From Anaerolineae bacterium (lineage in GTDB: Bacteria > Chloroflexota > Anaerolineae > Aggregatilineales > Phototrophicaceae), in the NCBI GenBank assembly GCA_022820665.1, contig JAJEFB010000032.1, forward strand, positions 1 through 64,000: DNA of 64,000 nucleotides, in the 5' to 3' direction. Shown here piece by piece: positions 1-9,564 of the stretch (its first letter is position 1; each line of letters opens with the position of its first letter). The notes beneath the pieces are model-generated. The model had not been told where the DNA came from and did no database searches. It saw nothing but the letters and a program-made list of their open reading frames with translations. The position numbers and the translations under genes are program-made.

Positions 1-77
<77 letters not shown>

Positions 78-186
78 CGATCAGGGTTTGTATTTCTCCG
101 TCTTAACCCACTATTCTGCTGTTAATCTGCACTCGCCCCTAGTCGGGACAAAAAAGACGAGAGATCACCTCTCACCTTTCAACCCT

Positions 187-215
187 AGCTTAGCAACGAC
201 AGCCGCAACTGTCAA
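187..215 (-). promoter_or_regulatory. probable rRNA operon promoter
   Basis: On the minus strand a perfect -35 box TTGACA (complement of 210-215) is followed after 17 bases by TAAGCT (complement of 187-192). Transcription would start near 180 and give a leader of about 100 bases before the 16S 5' end. The -35 box and spacing are ideal; the -10 box is weak. The rest of the 78-345 interval shows no convincing gene. Confidence 0.5.
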
Positions 216-345
216 GGATACGTTAGATGAATTGTGGAAACTGCTTGAGAATCGCCGGGAATTTACTGTTGCGGGGGCAACAAACACAGTCGCACTCTAA
301 GCCCGTTCGCCAAATATGTCGGAGAAGCCGCTAGGTCGACCTGCG

Positions 346-768
346 CTAAATGTCCCGCGAACCCTTGCTCTTCTTTACGTTGTGCGTCGCGTTGTAATGC
401 ATCGCCGCGCGCAGCAAGGTCTTCAGCGCGGCAACGTCTATCTCGTCACGCTCGAATATATCAATTGCGCGCGACTGACTGGCGCCCAAGCTCGCGTTAA
501 AGAGTCCATTCGGATCCGGCAGATGAGCGCCGTGATGCAAGGTGAGCTTCACCTTGGCTTTGAAGATGTTGCCATGACCGAGGATTCCCTTGTGCGACCA
601 GAAGGGAGACCCCATGTACTTCCAGTCTTCGATTACTTCAGGGGCGACTTGGTGGATGATCTTGCGGATCTGCGCCATGGTCTCGCCCCGCCAGTCATCG
701 TGCTGCGCGATGAAATCGTCGATGCGCTTGATAGCTTCCTTACGGTCTAATGGTTTGGATTTGCTCAT
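346..768 (-). CDS. DUF1801 (YdhG-like) domain protein
   Basis: A 140-residue protein of the DUF1801/YdhG-YobT group, small soluble proteins of unsettled biochemical role. The features seen are a charged helical N-terminus (residues 1-35), the segment VIEDWKYMGSPFWSHKGILG typical of the family core, and a basic C-terminal tail. The ATG at 768 is preferred to an in-frame start at 822 because GAGGG lies about 8 bases upstream of it. The gene follows recR in the same direction after a 127-base gap. That gap contains a dispersed repeat core, so co-transcription with the dnaX-recR cluster is uncertain. Confidence 0.75.
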   Translation of the reverse strand: MSKSKPLDRKEAIKRIDDFIAQHDDWRGETMAQIRKIIHQVAPEVIEDWKYMGSPFWSHKGILGHGNIFKAKVKLTLHHGAHLPDPNGLFNASLGASQSRAIDIFERDEIDVAALKTLLRAAMHYNATHNVKKSKGSRDI

Positions 769-867
769 GTCTTGGGCCCTCAGGTTCCAACTGGGCATCT
801 TATTTGACAAACCCTCTCGCACGCATAATGAGAAGACTGGTTATCATGTGTGAGCGCGGCAAAACGA

Positions 868-889
868 TTCGCCGGTTCCGCGCCGAGCG
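868..889. repeat. dispersed intergenic repeat core, copy A
   Basis: This 22-base block has the form TTC-G-CCGGTT-C-CGCGCCGAGCG and recurs almost unchanged at 44469-44490 and 60603-60624. All three copies are intergenic. Copies A and C are also preceded by a TGAGCGCG-R-CA stretch about 17-24 bases upstream. The function is unknown. Confidence 0.6.
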
Positions 890-895
890 GCTGTG

Positions 896-1501
896 TCAAC
901 TTAGCTCGCTGCGGCCTTCCAGCGCTCGCATCAAGGTCACAGAGTCCACATATTCCAAATCGCCACCGGTCGGCAAGCCGCGCGCCAAACGGGTCGTAGC
1001 AACGCCGGTTGCGGCCAATTCCCGCTGAAGGTACATCGCTGTGGCATCGCCCTCCATACCTGGATTGGTCGCAACGATAACTTCTCGGACGGCGCCCGTT
1101 TTCACACGCTCCACCAACTCGCGAATCTTGAGATCGTCCGGGCCGACGCCGCTCACGGGGGAAATCGCCCCGTGCAATACATGATATTGGCCCTTGTAAA
1201 TGCCAGTGCGCTCCAATGCCATGAGGTCCAAGGGCTCTTCAACCACCGCAATCAGCGAAGCATCGCGTTCCGAGGAAGCACAGACAGGGCACGGGTCGTC
1301 CACAGTAATATTGAAGCAGACACTACAAAACCGTGTTTGCTCCTTGAGGTTCGTTAGCGCAAGAGCCAAAGCTATAGAAATATCATCGGAGGCGCGCAAT
1401 AGGTAATAGGTCAGCCGGGAGGCTGTCTTGGGACCCACGCCTGGCAAGCGAGAAAAAGCCTCCACCAACTTGGTAACCGGTTCGGGAATGGCACTGTTCA
1501 T
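896..1501 (-). CDS. recR: recombination mediator RecR
   Basis: A 201-residue protein of normal RecR length. RecR works with RecF and RecO to load RecA at single-strand gaps. Visible features are the N-terminal helix-hairpin-helix region (LPGVGPKTASRL, about residues 19-30), a C4 zinc site (Cys59, 62, 71, 74) and a Toprim domain containing TNPGMEGDATAMYL. The ATG at 1501 is chosen over an upstream in-frame start at 1711 because family homology begins there, GGAAA precedes it, and the longer start would run into ybaB. It lies 58 bases downstream of ybaB, in the usual dnaX-ybaB-recR order. Confidence 0.97.
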   Translation of the reverse strand: MNSAIPEPVTKLVEAFSRLPGVGPKTASRLTYYLLRASDDISIALALALTNLKEQTRFCSVCFNITVDDPCPVCASSERDASLIAVVEEPLDLMALERTGIYKGQYHVLHGAISPVSGVGPDDLKIRELVERVKTGAVREVIVATNPGMEGDATAMYLQRELAATGVATTRLARGLPTGGDLEYVDSVTLMRALEGRSELS

Positions 1502-1559
1502 AGTTTTTTCCAGGCATCCGACAAGCCGGGATTCGAAACGCGGCAGACCGTTAGGGCAT

Positions 1560-1937
1560 CTAGCCGAGAAGACCGCCAAGACCGGGAATATTGCCCAGAC
1601 CGCCCGTGATGCGCTCCATACGTTCGGCCGCCATTGCCTGGCTCTGCTCAATAGCCTGGTTAACCGCCGCCACCAGTAGATCCTGCAAGTCGTTAAGCCA
1701 TTCTTCATCATCCATATCGATAACTTCGGGATTGATTTCGACCGCCTGCACGCGCTGGTGCCCGGTAATCACGACTCTTATGGCGCCACCGCCCACGGTC
1801 ACTTCGACGGTCTCTTGCTCCAGGCTTTCTTGCGCCTCCGCCATATCCTGCTGCATCTTCTGCAGCATTGCCATGGGATTGGCGCCCCCGGGCAATCCTG
1901 CCGAAGAACCCCGTCTGCTTCCGCGTCGCTTGCTCAT
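1560..1937 (-). CDS. ybaB: YbaB/EbfC nucleoid-associated protein
   Basis: A 125-residue member of the YbaB/EbfC family, small dimeric DNA-binding proteins. The central region carries the family pattern: MLQKMQQDMAEAQESLE, then TVGGGAIRVVITG, then the NPEVID and LLVAAVNQAI stretches. The first 20 residues are Arg/Ser/Gly rich, and the C-terminus ends in a Gly/Leu-rich tail. A strong AAGGAG lies just ahead of the ATG. It is placed directly before recR as in most bacteria. The dnaX gene that normally precedes it is about 5.9 kb upstream, beyond three membrane-protein genes. Confidence 0.95.
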   Translation of the reverse strand: MSKRRGSRRGSSAGLPGGANPMAMLQKMQQDMAEAQESLEQETVEVTVGGGAIRVVITGHQRVQAVEINPEVIDMDDEEWLNDLQDLLVAAVNQAIEQSQAMAAERMERITGGLGNIPGLGGLLG

Positions 1938-1987
1938 ATCTTTGCTCCTTCATGCTACCTGAGACTATACGCCACAATCCGGTCGTT

Positions 1988-3934
1988 TCAGCCTTCCTCT
2001 GGTGAATCAGTTGATGGATACAGTCGATACACATTCGCCCCATCGCTTTGATGCTCGAAGACAAGTTCGGCGTCGCGTCCCGCCATGACTTCCGGGCTCA
2101 CTTCCGAGTTTTTGACGACCGCGTAAATCGGACGGTCCGGAAAATGTCGCGCGATGTTTCTGCTGATGTAATAATAATCCTGCGGGCCGGTATCGTCACT
2201 ATAAAACTTGTTAAGTTGTCGTACGCGTCGGTCATAATCGGCGATATTCGCTGTAAACACATTGCGTTCCTTTTTCACATAAAACTGTCTCTCGGGGAGA
2301 ATATTCGCAAATATGAAGCTGTCCAGAGGGGTCATGACGAGCGACTCAGGCGGACTATGATCGCGTATCCAATAATAGGCTTCGAAACGCGCTCGCTTAT
2401 CAACATTATGAATAATGTGGTTCTGTTCATAATCAAAACCCCTGTACTCGTTTGTGACAGGCCTGTTAAGCAGAGAAATGTCAATATATATGATGCGCAA
2501 GAAGACCAAAATCATTAGCGCAACAGCGATCGTTGCCCCGACTTTTCTCCAACGCGGAGATTCGCTGAATCGCATGTTCCGCAATGCGAACAGAGCCGAA
2601 ATGCACAAGATTACCGCTAGAAAATAAACGCCTTTGTAGTGATTGCCGCCAGTTATGGTTAAGCTCGCCCCCAATAATAGACCCAACAACCCGCTTGTTT
2701 GAATGAAAATTGCGACTCGATCCCCCCTGCGAAATACCAGATACCACTGCCAAGCATAAAGTGGCAACAGCAAAGCGAAAGCCGCCCAGATCATCGCCAA
2801 ATTCTTTGGATTGAACAATGCAAAGCTGTTGAGACCGCGCGTATTGTAGGCGATATCGTAGTTGTACTTTAACAGGGGGATCGACAAGACAAGGCTGAAA
2901 CCCAGATACAGTATGATGACTGCCGGGCGCATGCGCTTGGTCAACTGTTTCCAGAATATCTGTAGGGTATCAATTCTCCGAGGCTCGCGCGACAGAGCCC
3001 ATACTGACAAGATCGCAAGCGCGCCTAAAAGCGAGACAACCACATAGGCGGCTGCCAGCTGCATGACAGCCAGCCCGAGAATGCCGCAAGCCGAAATCAG
3101 AATCAGCGAGCGCAGGTCAATTTGATTCTTTAGTATCTTGATGCAAGCGAACAATGCACAGACAAAAAGCGAAACGCCCAGATCCATCGAGTTGACATTT
3201 GCCAACTTGTTCAAGGAGCTATGCAGATGTTTGTGGCCGCCTTCCAACACCAGCAGACGCAGATTATCGGACTCAAAACTGCCGTTGACGAGATGCGCAA
3301 ACAAGCTAAGCGCGCCGGTGATATTCACCGAGCAAAACACAAATACGACCAGGGCACCCAATGTCAATGTGCGCGGCTTTCCCAGCTTGAGCATGACAAG
3401 GATTTGCCCGATCCACAGAAAGCTGCTGACAACAGACAGAACGTTCACAACAGACGCTATGTATGGCGCGCGCAAGGCTGTTGTCTTGACGACCGCCGCC
3501 AGGTAGGCATGGAAGAGCCAATAATAGTTGGCGGGATAGCCCGCGACAAACACGTTTTCGAGTGGGGTGGAACCGTATAGCAACTGATTGATATACCCGA
3601 AATGGAGATCGGAATCAGAAAGCACTTGCACCGTCGGGCTGGAGAGGATCGCATATAGCCCTGGCGCCAAGACCAGGATCGGAATGACCAAGGGTAAAAA
3701 CACCCGCCAAGAAAATCGATAAGCACTGGATTGACCTTGCTTCGACCGCTTGACCGCGCCAGCCAACAGCCAGGCGAACGGGATCAGCGTGCAGGGTACA
3801 AGCAAAGCTTGCCAAAGGCCAATTGTGACCGGCATCAGCAAGCTAAGGATATAGCCGACGCCGACAAAAAGGGCGAAGGATATCGCGAAGAGCGGATTGA
3901 GAACCTCAAGAATCAGGACAATAGCCAATTTCAA
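1988..3934 (-). CDS. polytopic membrane protein, GT-C-like, paralogue 1
   Basis: A 648-residue integral membrane protein with about a dozen hydrophobic segments and a soluble C-terminal domain of about 150 residues. Its two downstream paralogues (3965-5938, 5935-7884) share LNPLF near the N-terminus, a D-x-H pair in the first large loop (Asp109, His111), the motif GYPANYYWLFHAYLA, and a C-terminal AYYWIRDHSP...PLYAVVKNSE region. An acidic pair in the first extracytoplasmic loop together with a soluble tail is typical of GT-C glycosyltransferases that use lipid-linked sugars, so that role is inferred. No exact family was recognised. A TTG start at 3934 has GGAG 8 bases upstream. It lies between paralogue 2 (30-base gap) and ybaB. 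Confidence 0.8.
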   Translation of the reverse strand: MKLAIVLILEVLNPLFAISFALFVGVGYILSLLMPVTIGLWQALLVPCTLIPFAWLLAGAVKRSKQGQSSAYRFSWRVFLPLVIPILVLAPGLYAILSSPTVQVLSDSDLHFGYINQLLYGSTPLENVFVAGYPANYYWLFHAYLAAVVKTTALRAPYIASVVNVLSVVSSFLWIGQILVMLKLGKPRTLTLGALVVFVFCSVNITGALSLFAHLVNGSFESDNLRLLVLEGGHKHLHSSLNKLANVNSMDLGVSLFVCALFACIKILKNQIDLRSLILISACGILGLAVMQLAAAYVVVSLLGALAILSVWALSREPRRIDTLQIFWKQLTKRMRPAVIILYLGFSLVLSIPLLKYNYDIAYNTRGLNSFALFNPKNLAMIWAAFALLLPLYAWQWYLVFRRGDRVAIFIQTSGLLGLLLGASLTITGGNHYKGVYFLAVILCISALFALRNMRFSESPRWRKVGATIAVALMILVFLRIIYIDISLLNRPVTNEYRGFDYEQNHIIHNVDKRARFEAYYWIRDHSPPESLVMTPLDSFIFANILPERQFYVKKERNVFTANIADYDRRVRQLNKFYSDDTGPQDYYYISRNIARHFPDRPIYAVVKNSEVSPEVMAGRDAELVFEHQSDGANVYRLYPSTDSPEEG

Positions 3935-3964
3935 GCGGAGAACTCCATTTCAGCGGCGCTTGTC

Positions 3965-5938
3965 TCAGGCGCCGGTGTCCGGGTTTAACTTGTACACGTA
4001 TATGCCAGAACCTTCGGGGGCAAATACCGCTGCCGCGCCACGCTGGGTCATCAACTCCGGCGCAAGTTCGCCGTTGTCGACAACCGCATACAGTGGGCGT
4101 CCTGGAAGCTCGTTTCGCATTTCGTCCAACAACCGCCGGTAATCGGACAGGCTCGTTTCCGCGCTAAAGAGTAACGATAGTCGTTCTACGCGTTCATCAT
4201 AAGCCGGGATATTGACTGTGAATGTTGACTGCTTTTTCTTGACATATGGCAAGCGCTCATGAAACGTATTCGTATAACGATAGGTTTGCACAGGATATAT
4301 TACTACTGAATCTGTAGGGGTATGATCGCGTATCCAGTAATATGCGTCCATTTGATCACTATCGCTGCTATGAAAGACAATATGTATGCCGTCATAATCA
4401 AACTGAGAAGTTAATGCCTCCTGACGATAAAAATGATTAATCCAAACGATTTTCGACAATGTAAGAAAGAGAAATACAATAATTGCAGCGCGGCCAATGT
4501 AACGAAAGAATCGGCTTCGGCTCTGTGACAGACTGTCAATGGCGAGCAAAGCCGAAGTTGCCAGTAGAATGGCCACAAAAAACGCACCCTTGTATTGCTG
4601 GCTAGTCCTAATGTCATTGCCTATGAATAACACCGAAGTCAGGACAAGGCCAAGGATGCAGCAAAACTGGATGAAACGCTCAACAACGCTGCCCCGGCGC
4701 AAAACCCAGACCCATATGGTGTGCGCAAAAAAGACTGGAAGTAGCAGAATCAATGCCGCAATCAGCATGGAAATGTTGTAATCGTCAAAAATCCGCAGCG
4801 AAACCTCGAGACTGCTGCCACCCGAGAATCGTCCGATATAGATCAGTTGCGGCAGCGAAAGACTCAAGCTGATAAACAGCCACCCTGCCAAGTGCGTCGG
4901 ACTCACGCTGTGTCTAAGCTCTCGCCAGGCGAACATCACACGGGAAGAAATGCTCTTGGCGCCGACCAGCGAGACCAAGGCGGTAAGGAGTACGCCGCCA
5001 AGTAAAACCAGGACAATGTATAGCGCCGCCATCTGTTGCATCGCCAAGCCAGCAATGCCGCTTGCCGAGATCAATATCAGGACATAAAGACTCCAATTGC
5101 GCTTCACAAGCTTTACACAGGCGTAGAATGCGGCGGTGAAAAACATAATTGCCAGCGCCATGCTGCCAAAGTTTAATGCCTTGCCCAAGACGCTGTGCAA
5201 TCGTCTATCGGCCCCATCCAGCAGCATGAATCGAAGCGATCGCAATACATTTTCTTCTTCGGCGATCTGGCCCGCCAAGGTGATTACTCCGGACATATTG
5301 ACAGAGCAATAGACTAGAATTGCCAGTAGACCAAGATACACTGTTCTGGGTTTTGCCAAACGCAACTCAATAAGCGTCTGCGCAATCCACAGCAAGCTGC
5401 TTAGGATGGCCAGGAGATTCAAAATGGAACCCACGGTTGGCACACTGAGAGATGTAATGGATGCAATTACGGCCAGATACGCGTGATACAGCCAGTAGTA
5501 ATTGGCTGGATACCCGGCCAAAAAAACGCTTTCTATCGGCGTTGTTCCGTAGAGCAATTGGAGAGCATAGCCAATATGCAAGTCCCCATGGCCCGGCAAT
5601 TGCAGATCGGGATAGGTCAATTCCACGGCGAAAACAGGAACAAGAAACAGCAAGGGCAAAAGCGGGAGAACGCGTCTCCAGGCGGATCTTGCCTCCTCGA
5701 TCGATGCCCCTTGCCATATAGATATTGCGCGGATCATTAACAGGATAAAGGGCGCGACAACCGAGATCCAAAATACGGCTCGCCAGTGAGAAATATCCAC
5801 TGGCATCAGCAAAGTGAGGATATAGCCCAAGCCAACGTATAACGCGATTGATATCACGTAGAGAGGGTTGAGCGCCTCAACCAGCAGAATCGGCAAGAAT
5901 GAAAACACTTTGCCGAATAAACCGATCCTAGCGCTCAT
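3965..5938 (-). CDS. polytopic membrane protein, GT-C-like, paralogue 2
   Basis: A 657-residue paralogue of its two neighbours with the same layout: N-terminal EALNPLYVISIALYVGLGY, the loop motif HGDLHIGY (Asp119, His121), GYPANYYWLYHAYLA, repeated hydrophobic helices, then a soluble tail with AYYWIRDHTP and PGRPLYAVVDNGE. The ATG overlaps the stop codon of paralogue 3 in an ATGA (5935-5938), so the two are probably translationally coupled. The conserved loop residues suggest an envelope glycosyltransferase of the GT-C fold. The substrate is unknown, and a non-enzymatic membrane role is not excluded. Confidence 0.8.
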   Translation of the reverse strand: MSARIGLFGKVFSFLPILLVEALNPLYVISIALYVGLGYILTLLMPVDISHWRAVFWISVVAPFILLMIRAISIWQGASIEEARSAWRRVLPLLPLLFLVPVFAVELTYPDLQLPGHGDLHIGYALQLLYGTTPIESVFLAGYPANYYWLYHAYLAVIASITSLSVPTVGSILNLLAILSSLLWIAQTLIELRLAKPRTVYLGLLAILVYCSVNMSGVITLAGQIAEEENVLRSLRFMLLDGADRRLHSVLGKALNFGSMALAIMFFTAAFYACVKLVKRNWSLYVLILISASGIAGLAMQQMAALYIVLVLLGGVLLTALVSLVGAKSISSRVMFAWRELRHSVSPTHLAGWLFISLSLSLPQLIYIGRFSGGSSLEVSLRIFDDYNISMLIAALILLLPVFFAHTIWVWVLRRGSVVERFIQFCCILGLVLTSVLFIGNDIRTSQQYKGAFFVAILLATSALLAIDSLSQSRSRFFRYIGRAAIIVFLFLTLSKIVWINHFYRQEALTSQFDYDGIHIVFHSSDSDQMDAYYWIRDHTPTDSVVIYPVQTYRYTNTFHERLPYVKKKQSTFTVNIPAYDERVERLSLLFSAETSLSDYRRLLDEMRNELPGRPLYAVVDNGELAPELMTQRGAAAVFAPEGSGIYVYKLNPDTGA

Positions 5939-7884
5939 GATAAGATGTCTGGATTGACGAGATAGACATTGCCGCCGTCCGCCTCGTGTTCGTAAACCAT
6001 CTCTGCGCCACGCTCGCTCATAAGCCCCGTTCGGACCTCCGAGTCCTTGATAACGGCATAAAGGGGACGGCCGGGTAATTCTCGTTCCATGTCTTCAATC
6101 AAGGCGCGATATTCTCCCGCTTCGCTTTCTTCACTATAGATCAGTTCCAAATCGCGCGCGCGCTCATTATACACAAGAAGACTCGACTTGAAATGGAGCT
6201 GCAACAGGCGGACATATAGCATGCGCTCGTGAAACAAGTTCGAGTATTTGGACGGGACAAGCGGAAGCAGGACAACAGCGTTTGCCGGACTATGATCGCG
6301 AATCCAGAGATAGGCCGGCAGGCGACCGTCTACGTCGCCAGTATGTTCTAGGTGCATGCCGTTAAAGCTGTACCCCTGCTCTGCGTATAAGCCCGCCCGG
6401 TTGACGTTGCTTGATGACACGTAAATGACCTGAGAAAGTACCAGGATGTACAACAATACTGATAGGACCCGGCCGAGACTGCGCCAGTTCATGCTCTCGT
6501 GTTGCCGCATTGTCCGCAGAGCGAAGAGCGCCGACAAGACCATGAGCATACCCAGAAAATAGACCCCCTTGTACTGATTACTATCGGGCAAGGTCAGGAA
6601 GGTCGCCGGTAGCAATGCGATGAATCCGCAGAGCTGAATGAAGGTTTGGCCGCGATCTCTTGCGCGCCACAAGAATACAAATTGCAATAGAAAGAGCGGC
6701 AGAAGCAGGAGCAAGGCAGTGACAATCGTTCGGATATTCGCGCCGCTTAATCCAAATGGACGTCCCGCGCTGAAGCTGCCGACAATGTCCAGATTGTATT
6801 TGACCAACGGCAGCGAAAGCGCGAGGCTGAGGATCAGCCAGATCAGGAGAGCGAAGGGCGAAACCTCCGCGACAAGCGCTCGCCACGTTTGCTTGATCCA
6901 ATTGATCTTGTCCGGATCACGGACCCAGTCATGCGCGACAAAGACCGCCAAGCCGCCCAGCAAGACGATAACGATGTACAGCGCCGCGATTTCTCTGACC
7001 GCCAGGGCCGCGATGCCGGCGGCGGAAACGATAAGCAGCGCGCCGATTGAGATCTTTTCTTTCGCCAGATGGACGCAGGCGTACAGCGCTGCTGAGAAGG
7101 TCATGATGCCCAGCGTCACGCTGGTGAAGTTCATCACCTTGCCCATGACGCTGTGCAATCGTTCGTCGGCGCCGGGAAGCCTCATGATATCGAAGGCATA
7201 GGGCGTATATGTGCCCTTGTAGTAATGCGCCAATAAGCTTGGCGTGCTGGTCAGATTCACCGAGAAGTAGACCAGCAGGATCATAAGACCCAGCGTCAGA
7301 GTCCCCGACTTGCCCAAATTCAGCAATTGTAGCGTCTGCCCTATCCAAATAAGGCTGCTGAATATCGCGGCGACATTCACGATTGACGATGCCGATGCCG
7401 GGCTAAAGCTTGTGACCTGCGCGATCGTCGCCAGATAGGCATGATAGAGCCAATAGTAGTTGGCGGGAAAGCCAACCATGAAGACGTTGTCGATTGGCGT
7501 CGTTTCGTACAGAAGCTGATGTATATAGCCAATATGTATATCGCCGTGGTGCGTGACCTGCAAGGTAGGGCTAGTGAATTCGGCCCAAACCGCAGGAAGA
7601 ATGACCAGTAGCGGCACAACGGGCAAAAGCCTTCGCCACGACGGGTCGCGATAGTCGTTCCTTGCCCACTTGGCGCGGGCGCTGCGGACCAAGACCGCTA
7701 CAGGCGCGAGCAAACTCAGCCAGAACAGCGCTTGCCAATGGCCGATTGCCACCGGTATTAACAGCGTCAAGATGTATCCGATGCCTACAAACAGCGCAAG
7801 AGAACTGAGAAACAGCGGATTGAGAATGTCAAGAACGAGGGACGAAGTCAGCCGCCACAGCAAGCTCGGGCTATTCAGCGTCAT
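5935..7884 (-). CDS. polytopic membrane protein, GT-C-like, paralogue 3
   Basis: The first of the three paralogues in transcription order, 649 residues from the ATG at 7884. An in-frame GTG at 7893 is also possible. Conserved features are ILNPLFLSSLALFVGIGY, HGDIHIGY (Asp115, His117), GFPANYYWLYHAYLA, and a soluble tail with AYLWIRDHSP and PGRPLYAVIKDSEV. The start overlaps the end of dnaX by about 14 bases, so this gene is tied directly to dnaX transcription and probably to its translation. The family-level function is inferred only: GT-C-like transferase or related envelope protein. Confidence 0.8.
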   Translation of the reverse strand: MTLNSPSLLWRLTSSLVLDILNPLFLSSLALFVGIGYILTLLIPVAIGHWQALFWLSLLAPVAVLVRSARAKWARNDYRDPSWRRLLPVVPLLVILPAVWAEFTSPTLQVTHHGDIHIGYIHQLLYETTPIDNVFMVGFPANYYWLYHAYLATIAQVTSFSPASASSIVNVAAIFSSLIWIGQTLQLLNLGKSGTLTLGLMILLVYFSVNLTSTPSLLAHYYKGTYTPYAFDIMRLPGADERLHSVMGKVMNFTSVTLGIMTFSAALYACVHLAKEKISIGALLIVSAAGIAALAVREIAALYIVIVLLGGLAVFVAHDWVRDPDKINWIKQTWRALVAEVSPFALLIWLILSLALSLPLVKYNLDIVGSFSAGRPFGLSGANIRTIVTALLLLLPLFLLQFVFLWRARDRGQTFIQLCGFIALLPATFLTLPDSNQYKGVYFLGMLMVLSALFALRTMRQHESMNWRSLGRVLSVLLYILVLSQVIYVSSSNVNRAGLYAEQGYSFNGMHLEHTGDVDGRLPAYLWIRDHSPANAVVLLPLVPSKYSNLFHERMLYVRLLQLHFKSSLLVYNERARDLELIYSEESEAGEYRALIEDMERELPGRPLYAVIKDSEVRTGLMSERGAEMVYEHEADGGNVYLVNPDILS

Positions 7885-9454
7885 CCACCACACCGCCCAG
7901 CGCCTTGCCTGCCGCGATCAAGGGATCTTCCGGTTCTGGCCTAGCCCCCTCTGTCGGTTCCGGTGGCGGCGCAGCGCCTTCGACCACGCGCACGTCCACT
8001 CGCAATTTGACCTCGTGCAGATCGAAGATCGCCTGTTCGATTATTTTGGCGCGCTCCGGCGCGGCAATCTTTTTCTGGAAGAAATCTGTCTGCACACCCA
8101 GGATCAATCGATTGCCTTCAATGGCGCGCACATGGGCGTGTTCGAGCAAAGGCGGGAGATTGCGACTGTAGCGGTGTACCTGGGTAAGAATCTCCATCCA
8201 TCCCTTTTGGATCTCGCCGACAGGATAAGCCGGCGGCTCGCCCGGGGCGCTGCCCTCCACACGTTCATATACGGACTCCGGCGCAGCCTCCTGCGCGGTT
8301 TCGGAGGTCTTCCCCGCATGTACTGCGGACCCGGATCGCGACCCGGGTCGATAATCGTTTGACTGGCTTGCTTCTACATTCAGGCTCTCGACCAGCGCCA
8401 GTTCCAGTTCCAACTGCGGCTGCCAGCCTCCGGTATAGTTGTTGACTGCTTCGTTAAACCTGCGAATCGTTTTCAGTAACCGGGAACGGCTTATAGCTTC
8501 CGCCAGTTGCTCGCAGAGCGCGCGATCTTCTTGAGAAGCCTCTATCAGATCGGCGCTTGCGGTCTGCGTTAGCATCACATGGCGCAGGTATTCAACGACC
8601 TGTTGACCAAACTGCCGAGGATCGCTGCCGGAGTCAATCGCTTTGTTGATGATATGGATGCCCAGCGGCAGATCTTCTGCCGCCAGCGCCTGGACCAGAT
8701 CCCGGACATGTACGCTGGCGGCGGTCCCTAGCAACTGCTGCGCCGATTCCAGGCTGACCAACTCTTCCGGCTCCGTGACGATTTGGTCGAGTAGACTGAT
8801 GCTGTCGCGTACGCTGCCGGTGCCTTGACGCGCGATCAAGTCCAGCGCGGCGGCGTCGATAGAAAAGGACTCGCTTTCGGCGATTTGCGCCAGCAGCGCG
8901 CTCACTTCTTTTTGCGAGACGCGCCTGAATTCGAAGTGGAGGCAACGGCTCTTGATGGTGGCTGGAACCTTGTCGATTTCGGTTGTCGCCAGCACAAAGA
9001 TGGCGTGATCCGGCGGCTCTTCCAGCGTCTTTAGCAGCGCGTCAAAAGCGTTGCCGCTGAATCGATGGACCTCGTCGATGATATAGACCTTGTATTCGCC
9101 TTCGCCCGGCGCGAAGGCGATCTTGTCCCGCAATTCGCGCACGTCATCAACGCCGGTATGCGAAGCCGCGTCAATCTCGATCAGGTCCAAAAACCGACCT
9201 TCATTGATAGCGGCGCAATTGGAACAATTGTTGCAGGGACGCCCGGCCGCGTCTTCGTATGTGCAGTTGACGGCTTTGGCCAGCAAGCGCGCATTGGTCG
9301 TCTTGCCCGTGCCGCGGGGACCGCTGAAAAGATAGGCATGGCGAATACGCCCGCGAATCAAGGAATTGCGCAGTGTGCGGGTGACATGCTCCTGCCCAAC
9401 GACATCGGCAAAAGTCTGCGGCCGCCATTTGAGATACAAGGCTTGTTCGGGCAA
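7871..9454 (-). CDS. dnaX: DNA polymerase III subunit gamma/tau
   Basis: A 527-residue clamp-loader ATPase of the replicative polymerase. Visible are KWRPQTFADVVGQEHV at the N-terminus, Walker A GPRGTGKT (residues 45-52), a C4 zinc site (Cys64, 74, 77, 80), Walker B IIDEVH (125-130), sensor 1 with ATTE, and the SRC arginine finger (169-171). The C-terminal 150 residues are variable and acidic. The start is TTG at 9454 with GGAGG seven bases before it, and no better start is nearby. I saw no A-AAA-AAG slippery heptamer, so a frameshifted short gamma form is not supported. It heads the leftward cluster ending in recR. Confidence 0.96.
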   Translation of the reverse strand: MPEQALYLKWRPQTFADVVGQEHVTRTLRNSLIRGRIRHAYLFSGPRGTGKTTNARLLAKAVNCTYEDAAGRPCNNCSNCAAINEGRFLDLIEIDAASHTGVDDVRELRDKIAFAPGEGEYKVYIIDEVHRFSGNAFDALLKTLEEPPDHAIFVLATTEIDKVPATIKSRCLHFEFRRVSQKEVSALLAQIAESESFSIDAAALDLIARQGTGSVRDSISLLDQIVTEPEELVSLESAQQLLGTAASVHVRDLVQALAAEDLPLGIHIINKAIDSGSDPRQFGQQVVEYLRHVMLTQTASADLIEASQEDRALCEQLAEAISRSRLLKTIRRFNEAVNNYTGGWQPQLELELALVESLNVEASQSNDYRPGSRSGSAVHAGKTSETAQEAAPESVYERVEGSAPGEPPAYPVGEIQKGWMEILTQVHRYSRNLPPLLEHAHVRAIEGNRLILGVQTDFFQKKIAAPERAKIIEQAIFDLHEVKLRVDVRVVEGAAPPPEPTEGARPEPEDPLIAAGKALGGVVDDAE

Positions 9455-9564
9455 GGGGTGACCTCCGAATCCACCTGTGAGTCTAGCACCTATCGTTCCG
9501 AAATGACAAGCGCCGAATCACCTGCGCTATCGGACAAGAAAATGCGGCCCGCATAACAGCAGAT

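Noticed and set aside
1525..1545. tRNA-like GGGATTCGAAAC between ybaB and recR
   Set aside because: The gap is only 58 bases and no cloverleaf can be formed.
8060..8090. Slippery site for the short gamma form of dnaX
   Set aside because: The only A-rich stretch reads CAG AAA AAG in frame, lies near the C-terminus and lacks the A-AAA-AAG heptamer.
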